Assembly: GCA_905235675.1 (NCBI GenBank) | Contig: CAJONC010000005.1 | Coordinates: 1-54,461, forward strand | Length of the DNA: 54,461 bases | Reading direction: 5' to 3' | From: an uncultured Bacteroidales bacterium | GTDB lineage: Bacteria; Bacteroidota; Bacteroidia; Bacteroidales; UBA932 | Shown here: positions 51,024 to 54,461 of the stretch, piece after piece | Numbering within the stretch: position 1 is the stretch's first letter | Layout of the letters: each line of letters opens with the position of its first letter | The notes under the pieces: generated by a model | What the model saw: only the letters and a program-made list of their open reading frames with translations | What the model was told of the DNA's origin: nothing | Database searches by the model: none | Translations under genes and position numbers: made by a program

Positions 51024-52940
51024 CTAATCCTGCCGCAAGGATGCTTTAATCATATAGAAGACGAGCAGCAGGAAGGGGATGATGGCGATGGCCTCGGCAC
51101 CTGAGCAGAGCCTGCCGGAGGCAACCGTATTCCATCCTTCCATGAACCAGTCCACCCCGGCGAACTTCAGAATGGCGCTTACCACTCCCATCAGCGCACC
51201 GCCGGCAATGAAACCGCTGGCTATCAGCGTACCCTTGTCCTGACGGGCCTGGTTGACGGCCTTGTCGGAAGAGCGTGTGCTCACAAACCAGCTGATGGCT
51301 CCTCCTACGAGAAGCGGCAGGTTGAGGTCGATGGGGATGAACATTCCGAGGCAGAATGCCAGTGCGGGAACTTTGAATACGGTAAGCAGTATCGCTATAG
51401 CCGCACCTATGCCGTAGAGCAGCCAGGGGGCGCTTCCTCCGTTCATCATTGGCTGGATTACCGCCGCCATGGCATTGGCCTGGGGTGCCACGAGGGCGCC
51501 TTCTCCCACAAAACCATAAGTCTTGTTGAGCACCAGCATCACTCCGCCGACAGTCGCCGCCGCCACGAGGGTGCCGAGGAACTTCCAGCATTCCTGCTTT
51601 GCGGGGGTGGCTCCGAGGTTGTAGCCTATCTTGAGGTCGGTGATGAAGCCGCCTGCCATGCTGAGGGCCGTGCAGACAACGCCGCCGATAATCATTGCCG
51701 CCACCATTCCGGCTTCGCCCTTGAGGCCGACCGCGACCAGTACGAGTGCGGTGATAATCAGAGTCATGAGCGTCATGCCGCTGACAGGGTTGCTGCCCAC
51801 TATGGCTATTGCATTGGCGGCCACTGTGGTGAAAAGGAATGAAATTATCGCAACGATAAGAAGCCCCACCAGGGCCTGCCAGATATTGTTGACAACTCCG
51901 CCGAATCCGAAGAAGGCGAACACGGCGAGCAGGGTTATCACTATCCCTATCACCACAGTCTTCATCTTTATATCCCTGTCGGTCTCTTCCACCTTTACCT
52001 CGCTTCCTCCCTTCTTCGAGAACTCCTTGCCCGCCAGGCCGACCGCGCTCCTGATGACCCCCGCATTCTTGATGATGCTGATGATGCCGGCCATCGCGAT
52101 GCCGCCTATACCTATATGACGCGCGTACGTGCGGAAGATTTCATCTGCACTCATCTGCCCCACCGTCTGCACTAAGCCGCTGCCCATGAAATCGAGCACC
52201 TGCCCGCCGAAGAACAGGTTGAACGCGGGAATGATGATGAGCCAGACCAGCAGGCTCCCGAGGCAGATAATCAGGGAATACTTGAATCCTACGATGTACC
52301 CGAGGCCCAGCACGGCAGCACCGGTGTTGAGTTTGAGGACCACCTTGGCCTTGTCCGCCACCGCATTGCCCACACGCAGGAAGGTGGTGGAGATGGTCTC
52401 GGCCCAGGTTCCGAAGGTGGCCACCACGAAGTCGTAGAGACCTCCGATGAGCCCTGCAAGTGCCAGCGTGCGAGCCCCTTTGCCGCCCTGCTCGCCGTTG
52501 ATAAGCACCTGCGTGGTGGCAGTGGCCTCGGGGAAGGGATACTTCCCGTCCATCTCCTGCACGAAGTATTTGCGGAAGGGAATCAGGAAGAGGATGCCGA
52601 GCACTCCTCCCAGCAGGCTGCTGAAGAACATGTGCCAGAAACTGACGTCAAGACCCAATATATATATGGCGGGGAGGGTGAAGATGGCGCCGGCCACTAT
52701 TACTCCGCTGCACGCCCCTATGCTCTGGATAATGACGTTCTCTCCGAGGGAATCCTTGCGCCCGAGGGCACTGGACATGCCTACGGCGAGGATGGCTATG
52801 GGGATGGCCGCTTCGAACACCTGGCCCACCTTGAGGCCGAGATATGCGGCTGCCGCCGAGAACAGGACTGTCATTACAAGGCCCATCGTCACCGAATATA
52901 CAGTGACCTGCGGGGCTCCGGGTTTGATCTTTTTGCTCAT
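51024..52940 (-). CDS. OPT-family oligopeptide transporter
   Basis: A 638-residue polytopic inner-membrane protein of the oligopeptide transporter (OPT) superfamily, prokaryotic type. Hydrophobic helices run through the whole chain; recognisable text includes VFSAAAAYLGLKVGQVFEAAIP-like sequence near the N-terminus (AAAYLGLKVGQVFEAAIPIA), MDGKYPFPEATATTQVLING, FGTWAETISTTFLRVG, SNPVSGMTLMTLI and KIGYNLGATPAKQE. OPT proteins import small peptides or metal chelates with protons; substrate here is unknown. Placement next to pepT (convergent) is suggestive of peptide use but not of co-regulation. It is transcribed away from the 23S gene. Confidence 0.9.
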   Translation of the reverse strand: MSKKIKPGAPQVTVYSVTMGLVMTVLFSAAAAYLGLKVGQVFEAAIPIAILAVGMSSALGRKDSLGENVIIQSIGACSGVIVAGAIFTLPAIYILGLDVSFWHMFFSSLLGGVLGILFLIPFRKYFVQEMDGKYPFPEATATTQVLINGEQGGKGARTLALAGLIGGLYDFVVATFGTWAETISTTFLRVGNAVADKAKVVLKLNTGAAVLGLGYIVGFKYSLIICLGSLLVWLIIIPAFNLFFGGQVLDFMGSGLVQTVGQMSADEIFRTYARHIGIGGIAMAGIISIIKNAGVIRSAVGLAGKEFSKKGGSEVKVEETDRDIKMKTVVIGIVITLLAVFAFFGFGGVVNNIWQALVGLLIVAIISFLFTTVAANAIAIVGSNPVSGMTLMTLIITALVLVAVGLKGEAGMVAAMIIGGVVCTALSMAGGFITDLKIGYNLGATPAKQECWKFLGTLVAAATVGGVMLVLNKTYGFVGEGALVAPQANAMAAVIQPMMNGGSAPWLLYGIGAAIAILLTVFKVPALAFCLGMFIPIDLNLPLLVGGAISWFVSTRSSDKAVNQARQDKGTLIASGFIAGGALMGVVSAILKFAGVDWFMEGWNTVASGRLCSGAEAIAIIPFLLLVFYMIKASLRQD

Positions 52941-52975
52941 AATGGTTGCGAAATTACAAAAAAATTAAAAATAAA

Positions 52976-53006
52976 TTTGCACGAATCAAAAAAGTGCGTA
53001 TCTTTG
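52976..53006 (+). promoter_or_regulatory. Promoter directing the 23S rRNA gene
   Basis: TTTG (52976-52979), 19-nt spacer, TATCTTTG (52999-53006): an exact Bacteroidota promoter, oriented toward the 23S gene 300 nt downstream. No 16S or spacer tRNA lies between them. Confidence 0.75.
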
Positions 53007-53306
53007 CAGCCCGTTTCGGAAAAAGCTCCGAACGGGGAAGATCCTTGACATTGCTGATGGCCCGCAATCCTGCAAAGCAGCGCGAACGAAAGTGAGCGGC
53101 CGCGAAGCGGCAAAGTCCCCCTCGAGGGGGTGCAGGGGGTGGCGGAAAGCCATTGGCAATGAACTTGGAAAAGTTCATTGACAATACTGAGAGACATAAT
53201 GAGGTAAAAAAGAATTAGAGATTAAGTCTGATAAAAAATAGAAATTCGAGTTTTTTCGAGTTGCTAGGTAGGACTGCAATTTCATAGAAGATAACTAAGT
53301 ATTCAC
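53007..53306 (+). other. Structured leader of the 23S transcript
   Basis: No gene is seen in these 300 nt. Near the predicted transcript start a 10-bp stem with one bulged T (CCCGTTTCGGA, 53010-53020; TCCGAACGGG, 53027-53036) is followed by CCTTGACATTG. A 14-bp palindrome CCCCCTCGAGGGGG lies near 53117-53130. A perfect 10-bp stem closed by the GNRA loop GGAA lies at 53157-53180 and leads into TTCATTGACAATA. The two TTGACA-like motifs resemble the TTCTTTGACA text I remember before rRNA genes in this phylum. The leader probably serves antitermination and RNase processing. Confidence 0.55.

Positions 53307-54461
<1,155 letters not shown>

Noticed and set aside
53117..53130. CCCCCTCGAGGGGG as a terminator before 23S.
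   Set aside because: No T-run follows and it lies within the predicted 23S leader transcript, so a processing or folding role is more likely.

Overview
The window comes from a fairly GC-rich member of the Bacteroidales (phylum Bacteroidota). Evidence is SusC/SusD pairs, BACON and fimbrillin-like lipoproteins, an OstA-like protein, a bifunctional hisB and fused hisIE in one compact his operon, and promoters of the Bacteroidota type (TTTG, 19-21 nt, TAnnTTTG) with almost no Shine-Dalgarno sequences. Genus cannot be fixed from this sequence; a Rikenellaceae-like or uncultured Bacteroidales genome would fit the base composition.

Layout. (1) 1-2.7 kb: the 3' part of ybaK, a decayed WG-repeat gene, an AAA-ATPase/PD-(D/E)XK protein and a small unknown protein. 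(2) 2.7-13 kb: mostly housekeeping genes: an aminotransferase fused to diaminopimelate epimerase, a YfhO-type membrane protein, rsmA, a secreted GH39-like glycosidase, radA, a secreted metallophosphoesterase and an AlkD-like DNA glycosylase. (3) 13-19.1 kb: AT-richer accessory DNA: an AbiEii-type toxin with an XRE antitoxin, tRNA-Leu(CAA), aroB (GC-rich), a 110-bp structured repeat, three secreted/outer-membrane hypotheticals on the minus strand behind a long 5' leader, and one beta-barrel protein. (4) 19.3-37.2 kb: one co-directional run of nine envelope genes (two GLUG/fimbrillin-like lipoproteins around a Tat lipoprotein of the metallo-beta-lactamase fold, two complete SusC-SusD pairs, a DUF4959-like lipoprotein and a BACON-DUF4886 esterase-like lipoprotein). 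It contains no recognisable glycoside hydrolase, lyase or regulator. (5) 37.2-44.1 kb: the complete histidine operon hisG-D-C-B-H-A-F-IE on the minus strand. (6) 44.2-50.8 kb: a small CC-dyad lipoprotein, two periplasmic SurA-like proteins, an OstA/LptA-like protein and pepT. (7) 50.8-54.5 kb: a second copy of the 110-bp repeat, an OPT transporter, and the first ~1.15 kb of a 23S rRNA gene with its own promoter and no 16S gene in front.

How they work together. The his operon is translationally coupled (most junctions overlap by 4-29 nt) and makes histidine from PRPP. The SurA-like/OstA-like cluster is an outer-membrane biogenesis unit. The nine-gene Sus run looks like a surface capture and TonB-dependent import locus for an unidentified ligand, with two hydrolase-type enzymes (MBL fold and SGNH-like).

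Points most worth a second look: the aminotransferase-DapF fusion; the 110-bp nested-palindrome repeat sitting at two convergent gene ends; a ~280-nt leader with a 94-codon open frame that starts late; the 23S gene that appears unlinked from 16S; and the set of promoters whose -7 box lies only 3-7 nt before the start codon, implying leaderless mRNAs. All database-dependent statements are from memory of family motifs; no search was run.
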